Assembly (NCBI GenBank): GCA_022822665.1
Contig: JAJEAR010000029.1
Location: 1-64,000 of the forward strand
Length of the DNA: 64,000 nt
Reading direction: 5' to 3'
DNA from: Alphaproteobacteria bacterium
Lineage (GTDB): Bacteria; Pseudomonadota; Alphaproteobacteria; Thalassobaculales; Thalassobaculaceae
The notes beneath the pieces were generated by a model. It was not told the DNA's origin and searched no databases. It was given only the letters and a program-made list of their open reading frames with translations. The translations under genes and the position numbers were made by a program. Below are positions 45,008 to 53,857 of this stretch, piece by piece; the stretch's first letter is position 1; each line of letters opens with the position of its first letter.

Positions 45008-46414
45008 ATGCATCAACCTTCTGTCAATTCGGGGCTTCGGCATGTTCTCGCGACACAAGACGTGAGAAAGTGGGCGATTCCTGTCTTTTTCTTTGTTCTT
45101 ACTCTCGTATTTTCCTTACTTTATCACTGGCCCGCTCCAGTCGCCGACCACTGGTACATCGTGAAACTGTACACAAAGCTGAAAGATGGAGATCTCTTCC
45201 TCAGCGACCTGTTCAAGTTGCACGGCGCTCACTGGCACGCCTCCGGGTACATTGTTCAGCTCGCGCTCGCGGAGGTTACGGCCATGGCGCATTGGGCGGA
45301 AAGCATGGCGAGCGTTGTCTTTGCAGGCCTCGGCTTCCTGGCTTTGGCCCGAATGCTTGATCGATGCGTCGATCAGCTTCGCCTGTGCCAAGCCACACTG
45401 TGGATATACGGGCTTTCCTCCTTTCTGTACTTTTCATTGGACCAGGCGGCTAACTGGCTGTGGGGCTGGCAGGTGGCCGTCTTCATCAGCAACGCCGGCG
45501 CACTGTGGTCAATCGAACGGTTGACCAGGGGTACACCCACACTGCTGAACACTACACTGGCTGCCGTTGCCGCAGCGGTGTCCGTGTACGGCTTTGGCAC
45601 AGGTTGGGTATTGGTTCCAATGGGGTTTGGTCTCTTGATATTATTTGGAGCGTTTAGATCCAGAGCCGGGATTGGTTCACTGGCGCTCTGGGCTGCATTG
45701 ACAGTATTCTTGTTGCTCCACTTTTTCTCGGTGTATACAACCAAGAAGGCACTGTATGTCGACAAGGTTACCCCTGACTTTTTTGACCCTGCAACATACG
45801 TTGGCCTTGTTCACTTTGCCGTGAACTTTGTTACCTCCCCTCTTATCGGAAGTACCGTGCGGGACATTCACATCACGGTTCCGTTATCCCTGATTGGCAT
45901 GGGTATATTAATCTGGTCGCTTCGCATGCTGAGTAACGGCAATCGGGTGGATGTTATACTCAGCGTGGTCCCATTCCTGTCCCTCGCTGTCTTTGCGGTT
46001 GGATGCGGGTTGTTGACCGGGTTGGGCCGTTGGGAAGTGTACGGCGCCAATCAAGCGTTTGTCAGTCGCCTCAATTCTTTTGGTACATTTTTCTGGATTG
46101 CGGTTTTTGTCTTGGCCTCACTTGCGATTGCCAAACGGGGTGCGCTTCCGCAGAAGCGTATTCTTGTTGTATTGGGGGTGTTGCTTGTGCTCAAGTTCAG
46201 CAACATTCCCGGAATTGCGCAAAAGAAGATTGAAAACTCATACGCGGTCAGGGAAGCTGCTGAGTTCCTGTCTGAAAGCTATCCTGACGTCAATCCTGCT
46301 GAGTACAGCATCCTGTACGCCCCGGAGCAAAAGGTTAAGGTTGAAGGGTATCTCAGGACGCTCTGGATCCACAAGGTAAGCGTGTTTGCCACAAATCGCG
46401 ATATGGAGGAGTAG
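45008..46414 (+). CDS. Polytopic membrane protein, probable GT-C-type glycosyltransferase of the gtr cluster (copy 2)
   Basis: A 468-residue close paralogue of the preceding gene. The central part is nearly identical (SLDQAANWLWGWQVAVFISNA, SVYGFGTGWVL), while the first loop differs: VADHWYIVKLYTKL in place of YLDHWDFITLYASL, changing one acidic residue. The C-terminal soluble tails also differ. This pattern, a conserved core with divergent substrate-facing loops, suggests the copies have diverged in donor or acceptor specificity. GAGG lies eight bases before ATG 45008; a frame extending upstream to 44831 crosses the leader repeat and is rejected. Confidence 0.65.
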   Translation: MHQPSVNSGLRHVLATQDVRKWAIPVFFFVLTLVFSLLYHWPAPVADHWYIVKLYTKLKDGDLFLSDLFKLHGAHWHASGYIVQLALAEVTAMAHWAESMASVVFAGLGFLALARMLDRCVDQLRLCQATLWIYGLSSFLYFSLDQAANWLWGWQVAVFISNAGALWSIERLTRGTPTLLNTTLAAVAAAVSVYGFGTGWVLVPMGFGLLILFGAFRSRAGIGSLALWAALTVFLLLHFFSVYTTKKALYVDKVTPDFFDPATYVGLVHFAVNFVTSPLIGSTVRDIHITVPLSLIGMGILIWSLRMLSNGNRVDVILSVVPFLSLAVFAVGCGLLTGLGRWEVYGANQAFVSRLNSFGTFFWIAVFVLASLAIAKRGALPQKRILVVLGVLLVLKFSNIPGIAQKKIENSYAVREAAEFLSESYPDVNPAEYSILYAPEQKVKVEGYLRTLWIHKVSVFATNRDMEE

Positions 46415-47057
46415 CTTCGTTTCTGCCATGTGTCCGACGCGACAAGCAAAGCCCGGTGTCCGTCCGCGGCGGTGGAGATGTCGTGGACCGGGTTCGAGGT
46501 GTGGCAACTGCGTGATCGTTTCGCACTGCCGTATGGCGGGAGGCCGCCAGCGTTTCCAGGGTTTCTGCAGGTTGACGCACTACGGGCATCGCATTCGATG
46601 CTCGCGGAACCGGATCCATGCACTCGCTGCCTCGATGGCCCATTCGCGCATCCGTTGCCGGCCTCAACGGGCGAAACCGACGTTTTTTTCACCCACATGG
46701 GGTACGAGTCGGTGCAAGGACAGCGTGTCCAGGCAGCAATTGGCCCGGAGTCCAAGGTGAAGGGGAGGGTTCAGTCGGCGTTGGCCGGCAAACATTCGTG
46801 GAAGATGGCCCAGGAGCGCTTCGACCGGAGGTGGGGCCATTTCGCAACACTGTATCACGGGTTCCCCGGAAAGGGAGGCCATGCTCGCCCTGACGCTCCG
46901 GGAGCGTTCCACCCGGACCGGTCGAACGGGGTGCTCAGGGACGGATGCCTCGTGACCGGCTGCCCACTTGTGCTAGCATCCGGACCAATGCGAGATTGAA
47001 CCCGGATCGGGCTGGCAGAGCCGGAGCTGTGCGGGAGAAGACGTCGGAGCAAACCGG
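46415..47057. other. Gap between the island and clpS, with a possible clpS promoter
   Basis: No supported gene in about 640 bases; frames at 46430-46999 (plus) and 46279-46755 (minus) show no domain. GC returns to chromosomal level here. A possible promoter for clpS is GTGACC (46952-46957) and TAGCAT (46974-46979) with a 16-base spacer; both boxes are imperfect. Confidence 0.35.
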
Positions 47058-47399
47058 ATGTCCAACAATCATCAGAACGGGAACGGGAACGGGAACGGGA
47101 ACGGGTCGGACACCAGGGTGGTGGTGCGTACCCGGGTCAAGACCAAGAAGCCCGCGATGTACAAGGTCATCATGCTCAACGACGACTACACGCCGATGGA
47201 GTTCGTCGTCGAAGTCCTGCAGAGGTTCTTTTCCAAGAGCCGCGACGAGGCCACGCGGATCATGCTCCATGTGCACAGGCGCGGGGTCGGGGTCTGTGGC
47301 GTGTATACATTCGATGTGGCAAAGTCCAAGGCGAACGAGGTGGTCGCCTTCGCCCGTCACCACGAGCACCCTCTTCAATGTGAGGTGGAAAAGGCCTGA
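47058..47399 (+). CDS. clpS: ATP-dependent Clp protease adaptor ClpS
   Basis: A 113-residue adaptor that delivers N-degron substrates to ClpAP. The conserved core [25 protein letters not shown] holds the Asn-Asp pair that binds the substrate N-terminus, followed by [28 protein letters not shown]. The flexible N-terminal extension, needed to hand substrates to ClpA, is unusual: five Asn-Gly dipeptides encoded by a hexanucleotide repeat. clpA starts five bases after the stop. Confidence 0.96.
   Translation: MSNNHQNGNGNGNGNGSDTRVVVRTRVKTKKPAMYKVIMLNDDYTPMEFVVEVLQRFFSKSRDEATRIMLHVHRRGVGVCGVYTFDVAKSKANEVVAFARHHEHPLQCEVEKA
47076..47105 (+). repeat. Hexanucleotide tandem repeat (AACGGG)5 inside clpS
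   Basis: Five perfect AACGGG units encode Asn-Gly five times in the ClpS N-terminal extension. Gain or loss of a unit keeps the frame and changes linker length by two residues. Confidence 0.9.
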
Positions 47400-47404
47400 A
47401 AGCC

Positions 47405-49687
47405 ATGCTCTCGAAGAACCTCGAAGTCGGCCTGCACAAGGCCCTGGACCTGGCAAACGAACGCAAGCACGAGTACGCGACGCTCGAGCACCTTCTCTAT
47501 GCGCTGACCGACGACCAGGACGCGGTGGCGGTCATGCGCGGCTGCGGGGTCGACATCGAGCGGTTGCGCTCCGACCTCCTGCGATTCCTTGACAGCGAAC
47601 TCGGTTTCCTGGTCCGGGATCCGCACGAGGAGGCGCGGCCGACCACCGGCTTCCAGCGGGTGATCCAGCGCGCCGTGGTCCATGTCCAGAGTTCCGGGCG
47701 CGCCGAGGTCACCGGCGCGAACGTGCTGGTGGCGCTGTTTTCCGAGCGCGAGAGCCATGCGGTGTATTTCCTGCTTGAACAGGAAATGTCGCGGCTCGAT
47801 GCGACCCAGTACGTCTCGCACGGCATCGCCAAGGTCCCCGGGCAGTCGCAGACCCGCCGGGTCGAGGGCGCGGACGAGGACGCGAAGGCCGATGATGTCG
47901 TCAAGAGCGGGAACGAGGCGCTTGACGCCTACTGCGTCAACCTGAACGCCAAGGCGCGTGACGGCCGAATCGATCCGCTGATCGGACGCGAGCTCGAGAT
48001 CGAGCGCACGATCCAGATCCTGTGCCGGCGCACCAAGAACAACCCGCTGTATGTCGGCGAACCGGGGGTCGGCAAGACCGCGATCGCCGAGGGCCTGGCC
48101 CGGCAGATCGTCGACGGGTCGGTTCCGGCCGTGCTGTCCGAGTCCGAGATCTTCGCGCTCGACATGGGCTCGCTGCTGGCCGGGACCCGCTATCGCGGCG
48201 ACTTCGAGGAACGGCTGAAGGCGGTGATTTCCGAACTGGAGCGCACAGAGGGGGCGGTGCTGTTCATCGACGAGATCCATACCGTGATCGGCGCGGGCGC
48301 GACCTCGGGCGGCGCCATGGATGCCTCGAACCTCCTGAAGCCGGCCCTGCAGTCGGGCACGCTGAAGTGCATCGGGTCGACCACCTACAAGGAATACCGC
48401 AACCACTTCGAGAAGGACCGGGCGCTGGTCCGCCGGTTCCAGAAGATCGACGTCAACGAACCGTCGGTCGCGGATGCGGTGAAGATCCTGAGGGGGCTCA
48501 AGCCCTACTACGAGGATCACCACAAGGTGCGGTACACGGCGGCCGCGCTGAAGACGGCGGTCGATCTCTCGGCGCGGTACATCGGTGACCGGAAACTGCC
48601 CGACAAGGCGATCGACGTGATCGACGAGGTGGGTGCGGCGCAGATGTTGCGGCCGGAATCACGCCGCCGGAAGGTAATCGGCGTCAAGGAGGTCGAGGCC
48701 ATCGTGGCCAAGATCGCCCGCATGCCGCCGAAGAGCGTTTCGACCGACGACCGCACGGTGCTGCAGAACCTGGAGCGCGATCTCAAGCGCGTGGTGTTCG
48801 GCCAGGACCTGGCGGTCGGGGCGCTTGCCAGCGCCATCAAGCTGTCGCGGGCCGGGCTGCGCGAGATCGAAAAGCCGATTGGCAACTACCTGTTCTCGGG
48901 CCCGACCGGAGTGGGAAAGACCGAGGTCGCCCGGCAGCTGGCCGCGGTGCTCGGCGTGCCGCTGACCCGCTTCGACATGTCGGAATACATGGAGCGGCAC
49001 AGCGTATCCCGCCTGATCGGGGCGCCCCCGGGTTACGTGGGGTTCGACCAGGGCGGATTGCTGACCGACGCGGTCGACCAGAAACCCCACAGCGTGCTGC
49101 TGCTCGACGAGATCGAGAAGGCGCACCCGGACCTGTTCAACATCCTGCTGCAGATCATGGACCACGGGTCGCTGACCGATCACAACGGCAAGGCGGTGGA
49201 TTTCCGCAACGTGATCCTGATCATGACCACCAACGCCGGAGCATCCGACCTGGCCAGGGAGGCGATCGGCTTCATGCGCTCGGAGCGCGAGGGCGACGAC
49301 CTCGAGGCGATCAACCGGATGTTCACGCCGGAGTTCCGCACTCGGCTGGATGCCATCATCCGGTTCTCGGGGCTGGGCCCGGACATTATCCGCCGCGTGG
49401 TGGAGAAGTTCATCATGCAGCTCGAGGCCCAGCTCGAGGACCGCGGCGTGACCATCGAGATCTCCGAGGAGGCACTGGCCTGGCTCGGCGAGAAGGGCTA
49501 CGACCGGAACTACGGCGCGCGTCCGCTGGCGCGCGTGATCCAGGAACACGTCAAGAGACCGCTCGCGGAGGAACTGCTGTTCGGCGCCCTCGCCAAGGGT
49601 GGCGTGGTCCGGATCGCACTTGCCGACGGGGCGCTGACCTTCGACTGTTCCCCAGCCGCTTCCGCGAAGAAGCCGGTCCCGTCCTGA
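47405..49687 (+). CDS. clpA: ATP-dependent Clp protease ATP-binding subunit ClpA
   Basis: A 760-residue Hsp100 unfoldase. The N domain (1-145) begins LSKNLEVGLHKALDLANERKHEY. The first AAA module has Walker A GEPGVGKTA near residue 218 and Walker B VLFIDEIHTVIG near 285; the second has GPTGVGKTE near 499 and SVLLLDEIEKAHPDLFN near 560, ending with RPLARVIQEHVKRPLAEELLFG. It unfolds substrates and feeds them to ClpP, with ClpS as adaptor. The lack of the long coiled-coil M domain distinguishes it from ClpB. A strong hairpin follows the stop. Confidence 0.97.
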   Translation: MLSKNLEVGLHKALDLANERKHEYATLEHLLYALTDDQDAVAVMRGCGVDIERLRSDLLRFLDSELGFLVRDPHEEARPTTGFQRVIQRAVVHVQSSGRAEVTGANVLVALFSERESHAVYFLLEQEMSRLDATQYVSHGIAKVPGQSQTRRVEGADEDAKADDVVKSGNEALDAYCVNLNAKARDGRIDPLIGRELEIERTIQILCRRTKNNPLYVGEPGVGKTAIAEGLARQIVDGSVPAVLSESEIFALDMGSLLAGTRYRGDFEERLKAVISELERTEGAVLFIDEIHTVIGAGATSGGAMDASNLLKPALQSGTLKCIGSTTYKEYRNHFEKDRALVRRFQKIDVNEPSVADAVKILRGLKPYYEDHHKVRYTAAALKTAVDLSARYIGDRKLPDKAIDVIDEVGAAQMLRPESRRRKVIGVKEVEAIVAKIARMPPKSVSTDDRTVLQNLERDLKRVVFGQDLAVGALASAIKLSRAGLREIEKPIGNYLFSGPTGVGKTEVARQLAAVLGVPLTRFDMSEYMERHSVSRLIGAPPGYVGFDQGGLLTDAVDQKPHSVLLLDEIEKAHPDLFNILLQIMDHGSLTDHNGKAVDFRNVILIMTTNAGASDLAREAIGFMRSEREGDDLEAINRMFTPEFRTRLDAIIRFSGLGPDIIRRVVEKFIMQLEAQLEDRGVTIEISEEALAWLGEKGYDRNYGARPLARVIQEHVKRPLAEELLFGALAKGGVVRIALADGALTFDCSPAASAKKPVPS

Positions 49688-49692
49688 AAGCA

Positions 49693-49724
49693 CGAAACCC
49701 GCTCCGGTGCCGGAGCGGGTTTCG
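49693..49724. terminator. Strong hairpin after clpA
   Basis: A perfect 15-bp stem (49693-49707 with 49710-49724, CGAAACCCGCTCCGG) has only two unpaired bases between the arms. The right arm ends GGGTTTCG, with a short T-run, and the left arm supplies the equivalent on the minus strand. It separates clpA from the convergent 61-residue gene. Confidence 0.75.
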
Positions 49725-49750
49725 CGGATGATGTGCTGCCGTGCATGTGC

Positions 49751-49936
49751 TTACGCGGCGGCCCGGTGCTCCTTGCCGTTCAGGGCCAGGGCCAGCCGGT
49801 CCGGATCGACCCGCCAGGCATCTCCAACCCTGTTTGCGACGTCGGTGTCGAAGGCGATGCAGCTCATCACCTCCTGCACCTCGACCCCGGCCATCTCGGC
49901 CGCTTCGCGCACGGTCAGGCAATAGGCGTCATGCAT
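49751..49936 (-). CDS. Small helix-turn-helix-like protein, 61 residues
   Basis: ATG 49936 has GGAGG seven bases upstream. The 61-residue product contains LTVREAAEMAGVEVQEVMSCIAFDTDVANRVGDAWRVDPDRLALAL. The REAAEMAGVEVQEVMSCI stretch resembles a MerR/excisionase-type winged helix-turn-helix, but no family can be named. It may be the last gene of the minus-strand run starting at livF, though 208 bases and a small hairpin separate it from the FemAB-like gene, so it probably has its own promoter. Confidence 0.6.
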   Translation of the reverse strand: MHDAYCLTVREAAEMAGVEVQEVMSCIAFDTDVANRVGDAWRVDPDRLALALNGKEHRAAA

Positions 49937-49980
49937 GTGCCTGCCTCCATTGACCACTTTGTGCGAGATTTGTCAGTCTC

Positions 49981-49998
49981 AAGTGACTTCGGTCACTT
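49981..49998. promoter_or_regulatory. Short palindrome upstream of the 61-residue gene
   Basis: AAGTGAC, TTCG, GTCACTT: a perfect 7-bp stem with a stable TTCG loop, 45 bases upstream of the small gene's ATG. It could be an operator for the HTH-like product or a weak terminator. Confidence 0.35.
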
Positions 49999-50144
49999 CG
50001 ATGGTGCGCACGGTACAGGTGCAGGTCGGGGCACTCAACCCGGATTTTGCAGTGCAACAAGAATTTTCGCGGCACGGAACCGAAACTCGGAACCTGTAAC
50101 CGAAGTGCAACACATGGTCTCCGGCCCGCGCGGCACCGAGATGT

Positions 50145-51311
50145 TCAGTTCTCCCGGCGGAACGGCGACGCCTCCTCGATGTGGCGTTTCTCCAGTTCCA
50201 TGTGACGGCGTTCGCGGGCCAGGAACCCGGCCACCGCATCGCGCAGCCCCTCGTGAACGACGTAGTGGTTGCTGTAGGTGAAGCTGGGCAGGTAGCCGCG
50301 CTGGATCTTGTGGGGCCCCTGGGCGCCGGCCTCGACCCGGGAAAGGCCCCGCTCGATAGCAAACTCGATCGCCTGGTAGTAGCAGGCCTCGAAGTGCAGG
50401 AACCTGAAGTCGGCGATACAGCCCCAGTTCCGGCCGTACAGGGCGTCGCTGCCGATCAGGTTGAGCGCACCGGCCACGGCCATTCCGTCGTATTCAGCGA
50501 TCACCAGCAGGACCCGGTCGGCCATGCGTTCACCGAGCAGGGTGAAGAAGTCCCGGGTGAGATAGGCGCCACCCCATTTGCGGTCGGTGGTGTCGATGTA
50601 GAACCGGTAGAATGCGTCCCAGTGCTCGGGCTCGATCGCCTCGCCGGTCAGGGCGCGAACATCAACACCCTGGGCCGCGACGCCCCTGCGTTCCTTGCGG
50701 ATCGCCTTGCGCTTGCGCGAGTTGAGCGCCGCCAGGAACTCGTCGAAACTCTCGTATCCCGGGTTCTGCCAGTGGTACTGCAGGTGACACCGGCGCAGGA
50801 ACCCGACGTCTCCCAGGCGTTGCCACTCGGCCCGGGGCGGAAAGTTCAGGTGCACCGAGGAGACATCAAGCGCATGGGTCGCACTGACCAGGCCGCCGGC
50901 GAGCACATCGGCAATTCCGGTCCGCTCGAGACCCGGCCGGACCAGGAGCTTGGGAGCGGTCACGGGGGTGAAGGGAATCGCCGAGAGCAGCTTCGGGTAG
51001 TAGGTGCCGCCTGCCCTCTCGAAGGCGTCCGCCCACCCCCAGTCGAAGACATACTCGCCGTAGGAATGTCCCTTCAGGTACAGCGGAACGCAGCCGATGA
51101 CCCGGCCGCCGGCATCCTCGTGGACCAGGTGGCGCGGTAACCAGCCGGTCCGCGGACAGACCGATCCCGATTCTTCCAGCGCCGAGAGGAACCCGTGCGA
51201 AAGGAACGGGTTGTCCGTCCCGGCACAGGCGTCCCACTCGGCCGCATCGACCTCGTCGATCGACGCAATCATGCGGACTGAGAGTTCGGCCTCGTCACGG
51301 TCCACGGTCAT
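50145..51311 (-). CDS. FemAB-like GNAT-fold acyltransferase (PF04339 family)
   Basis: A 388-residue protein with two tandem GNAT-like folds, of the peptidogalycan biosynthesis/FemAB_like family. Signatures are NPFLSHGFLSALEESG near residue 33, GEYVFDWGWADAFERAGGTYYPKLLSAIPFTPVTAPKLL near 85-122, NSRKRKAIRKERR near 197, TDRKWGGAYLTRDFF near 240 and the C-terminal EAGAQGPHKIQRGYLPS near 335. The cellular substrate is not established; an aminoacyl- or acetyl-transfer role is inferred from the fold. It starts 18 bases downstream of the RidA gene stop. Confidence 0.9.
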   Translation of the reverse strand: MTVDRDEAELSVRMIASIDEVDAAEWDACAGTDNPFLSHGFLSALEESGSVCPRTGWLPRHLVHEDAGGRVIGCVPLYLKGHSYGEYVFDWGWADAFERAGGTYYPKLLSAIPFTPVTAPKLLVRPGLERTGIADVLAGGLVSATHALDVSSVHLNFPPRAEWQRLGDVGFLRRCHLQYHWQNPGYESFDEFLAALNSRKRKAIRKERRGVAAQGVDVRALTGEAIEPEHWDAFYRFYIDTTDRKWGGAYLTRDFFTLLGERMADRVLLVIAEYDGMAVAGALNLIGSDALYGRNWGCIADFRFLHFEACYYQAIEFAIERGLSRVEAGAQGPHKIQRGYLPSFTYSNHYVVHEGLRDAVAGFLARERRHMELEKRHIEEASPFRREN

Positions 51312-51329
51312 GTCCGAGGCTCAGCGCCA

Positions 51330-51797
51330 TCAGGAGCGCTCGAAGATCGCCTCGACCTCCACCGCGACGCCGCGCGGAAGCGAAGTCGCGCCGACGGCGA
51401 ACCGCGAATGCCGGCCGATTTCGCCGAACACGTCCACCATCAGGTTCGACGCACCGTTGACGACCTCCGGGTGCTCGGTGAAATCCTCGACGCAGTTGAC
51501 GAAGCCGCCGAGCTTCACGACCCGGGCAACGCGATCGAGGTCCCCGTCACACGCTGCCTGTGCCTGCGCGATCAGGTTGAGACCGCAGATCCGCGCGATC
51601 TCCGCGGCCCCGGCGGTGTCCATGTCGCGCCCGACCTTCCCCACTCCCTGGATGACGCCGTCCAGCATCGGGATCTGGCCTGAGACCAGGATGAGCGAGC
51701 CCGAGATCACGAACGGGACGTAGTTGGCCGCCGGCGCGGGTGCGGGCGGCAGGACGATGCCGAGTTCGGCAAGACGGGCATTGATCTTTCCGGCCAT
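51330..51797 (-). CDS. RidA family protein, longer YjgH-like type
   Basis: A 155-residue RidA-fold protein, longer than classical RidA. It has the LGIVLPPAPAPAANYVPFVISGSLILVSGQIP start of this subgroup, the carboxylate-binding arginine in IGRHSRFAVGATSLPRGV near 135 and a glutamate in VEVEAIFE. ATG 51797 is used. Its operon partners (branched-chain transport and ilvD) fit the known link between RidA proteins and branched-chain amino acid metabolism, where RidA removes enamine intermediates that damage PLP enzymes. That role here is inference. Confidence 0.88.
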   Translation of the reverse strand: MAGKINARLAELGIVLPPAPAPAANYVPFVISGSLILVSGQIPMLDGVIQGVGKVGRDMDTAGAAEIARICGLNLIAQAQAACDGDLDRVARVVKLGGFVNCVEDFTEHPEVVNGASNLMVDVFGEIGRHSRFAVGATSLPRGVAVEVEAIFERS

Positions 51798-51894
51798 GGC
51801 GTGGCTCTCCGTTGCTGATGGCAGGCGGTGGAATGCGACCACAGTCCACAGCCAGCCCGGGTGCGTCAAGCAGCGCGCCGCTGCGTCCCTGTCC

Positions 51895-52023
51895 TCAGAG
51901 TCCGACCGCGCTGCACAGCGTGACCCAGATCTGCTGGATCATGACCGCATCACGGACCAGCGGGAGCGCGAGCAGGCCGGCGACGGCGAACACCGCCAGT
52001 CCGATCCACTCGGCCCGGCCCAT
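51895..52023 (-). CDS. 42-residue membrane protein, possibly a LivM N-terminal remnant
   Basis: ATG 52023 with AGAGGGG five bases upstream opens a 42-codon frame ending at TGA 51895. The product, starting MGRAEWIGLAVFAVAGLLAL and continuing with PLVRDAVMIQQIWVTLCSAVGL, has one clear membrane helix. It resembles the first helix and following loop of LivM-type permeases (ALPLV...Y.L..L). A full livM lies 2.6 kb upstream in the same direction. It is either a genuine small membrane protein or a decayed livM duplicate. It starts 24 bases after the ilvD stop. Confidence 0.55.
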   Translation of the reverse strand: MGRAEWIGLAVFAVAGLLALPLVRDAVMIQQIWVTLCSAVGL

Positions 52024-52047
52024 CTGACCCCTCTTCCCGCCGCCCGT

Positions 52048-53766
52048 TCAGAGGTCGACGTAGACGTGGGTCTCGGCGACGGCTCCCGGGTGCGTGACGG
52101 CGCCCTTCTCCGCCGATCCCACGGTCTGGGCATACTTCCAGATCGTGCCCGACTGGTACTCGTGCTCGCGCGGCGACCACTCGGCGCGCCGTGCTGCAAG
52201 TTCCTCGTCGGTGAGATCGACATCGATGGTGCCGTTGACGGCATCGATGGTGATCGTGTCGCCATCGCGCAGCAGGCCGATGGGACCGCCCACCGCCGCC
52301 TCGGGACCGACATGGCCGACGCAGAACCCCCGGGTTGCGCCGGAGAACCGGCCATCGGTGATCAGCGCCACCGTGTCGCCGACACCCTGTCCGTACAGTG
52401 CCGCCGTGGTGGCGAGCATCTCGCGCATGCCCGGTCCGCCCTTCGGCCCTTCGTACCGGATTACGAAGACGTCGCCGGCCTTGTAGCGGCGCTGCTCGAC
52501 CGCCTCGAAGGCATCCTCCTCGCAGTCGAAGCACAGGGCCGAGCCGGTGAACTTCAGGGTCTCCATCCCCGCGACCTTCACGATCGCGCCCTCCGGCGCC
52601 AGGTTTCCCCGCAGCCCGACGACACCGCCGGTCGGGGTGATCGGGTTGCTGGTGGGGTACACCACATCCTGGTTGGTCGGGAACTCGACGTCGCGCAGGT
52701 TCTCCTCGATGGTCCGGCCGGTCACGGTGATGCAGTCGCCGTGCAGGTACCCGCCGTCGAGCAGCGCCTTCATCAGCACCGGCACACCGCCGATCTCGTA
52801 CATGTCCTTGGCGACGTAACGTCCTCCCGGCTTCAGGTCGGCAATGTACGGGGTCCGCTTGAAGATCTCGGCCACGTCGTGCAGATCGAAGGAAATGCCG
52901 CACTCGTGCGCGAGCGCCGGCAGATGCAGCCCGGCATTGGTCGAACCACCCGACGCCGCAACAACGACCGCGGCATTCTCGAACGCCTTGCGGGTGAGGA
53001 TGTCGCGCGGGCGCAGGTTGTCCCTGATCAGCCGCATAACCGCTGCGCCCGAGGCGACCGCGTACTCGTCCCGGGTCTCGTACGGCGCCGGCGCACCGGC
53101 CGATCCGGGCAGGGCCAGGCCGATGGCCTCGGAAACGCAGGCCATGGTGTTGGCGGTGAACTGGCCACCGCACGCCCCGGCACTCGGACATGCCACGCAC
53201 TCGAGCTCGTGCAGGTCCTCGTCGCTCATCGCGCCGGTGGAATGCGCGCCCACCGCCTCGAACAGGCTCTGGACCGTCACGTCCTCGCCCCGGAACTTCC
53301 CGGGCAGGATCGACCCGCCGTACATGAAGACGGCCGGGGCATTGAGACGCGCCATCGCCATCATCATGGCCGGCAGCGACTTGTCGCAGCCGGCAAGGGT
53401 CACCAGCCCGTCGTAGCAGTGTCCGCGCATGGTGAGTTCCACGGAATCCGCGATCACCTCGCGGCTGACCAGCGACGACTTCATCCCCGCATGGCCCATC
53501 GCGATCCCGTCGGTCACGGTGATGGTCGTAAACTCGCGCGGCGTACCCTTTTCGCGCTTGACACCGATCTTGACCGCCTGGGCCTGGCGCGACAGGGCAA
53601 TGTTGCACGGCGCCGCTTCGTTCCAGGCCGTCGCGACACCGACCAGGGGCTGGTTGATCTCCTCTTCGGTCAACCCCATCGCGTAGAGGTAGGAGCGGTG
53701 TGGCGCGCGTTCCGGCCCCACGGTGACGTGGCGGCTCGGAAGTCTGGACTTGTCAAAGGCGGACAT
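52048..53766 (-). CDS. ilvD: Dihydroxy-acid dehydratase
   Basis: A 572-residue dehydratase that converts 2,3-dihydroxy-isovalerate and 2,3-dihydroxy-3-methylvalerate to the 2-oxo acids of valine and isoleucine synthesis. Cluster-ligand cysteines are C54 (APCNIAL), C127 ([13 protein letters not shown], with the carbamylated-type lysine K129) and C199 ([16 protein letters not shown]). The C-terminal [23 protein letters not shown] loop is present. Some sugar-acid dehydratases share the fold, so assignment rests on length and overall motifs. GGGGAG precedes ATG 53766. It lies 91 bases after livG, with a hairpin between. Confidence 0.9.
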   Translation of the reverse strand: MSAFDKSRLPSRHVTVGPERAPHRSYLYAMGLTEEEINQPLVGVATAWNEAAPCNIALSRQAQAVKIGVKREKGTPREFTTITVTDGIAMGHAGMKSSLVSREVIADSVELTMRGHCYDGLVTLAGCDKSLPAMMMAMARLNAPAVFMYGGSILPGKFRGEDVTVQSLFEAVGAHSTGAMSDEDLHELECVACPSAGACGGQFTANTMACVSEAIGLALPGSAGAPAPYETRDEYAVASGAAVMRLIRDNLRPRDILTRKAFENAAVVVAASGGSTNAGLHLPALAHECGISFDLHDVAEIFKRTPYIADLKPGGRYVAKDMYEIGGVPVLMKALLDGGYLHGDCITVTGRTIEENLRDVEFPTNQDVVYPTSNPITPTGGVVGLRGNLAPEGAIVKVAGMETLKFTGSALCFDCEEDAFEAVEQRRYKAGDVFVIRYEGPKGGPGMREMLATTAALYGQGVGDTVALITDGRFSGATRGFCVGHVGPEAAVGGPIGLLRDGDTITIDAVNGTIDVDLTDEELAARRAEWSPREHEYQSGTIWKYAQTVGSAEKGAVTHPGAVAETHVYVDL

Positions 53767-53786
53767 GGCTCTCCCCGGTCAGATCC

Positions 53787-53816
53787 TGCGTGGCAGTGCA
53801 GCGGTTTTGCCACGCA
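53787..53816. promoter_or_regulatory. Hairpin between livG and ilvD
   Basis: TGCGTGGCA (53787-53795) pairs with TGCCACGCA (53808-53816) around a 12-base loop containing GGTTTT. On the minus strand it follows the livG stop; no T-tract, so probably an attenuating or mRNA-stabilising element. Confidence 0.35.
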
Positions 53817-53857
53817 CCCGCGTGCTTGGCAATCGGGACCGGCTGCGCGGCGGAGCG

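Noticed and set aside
43270..46414. Tandem repeats considered as an assembly duplication
   Set aside because: The two copies differ throughout at the nucleotide level, including loops and C-termini, so this is an old biological duplication.
46430..46999. 189-codon plus-strand frame before clpS
   Set aside because: No family features and no ribosome binding site; weak alternative frames are equally long.
47058..49687. clpA considered as clpB
   Set aside because: No long M-domain coiled coil, ClpS directly upstream, and 760-residue length fit ClpA.
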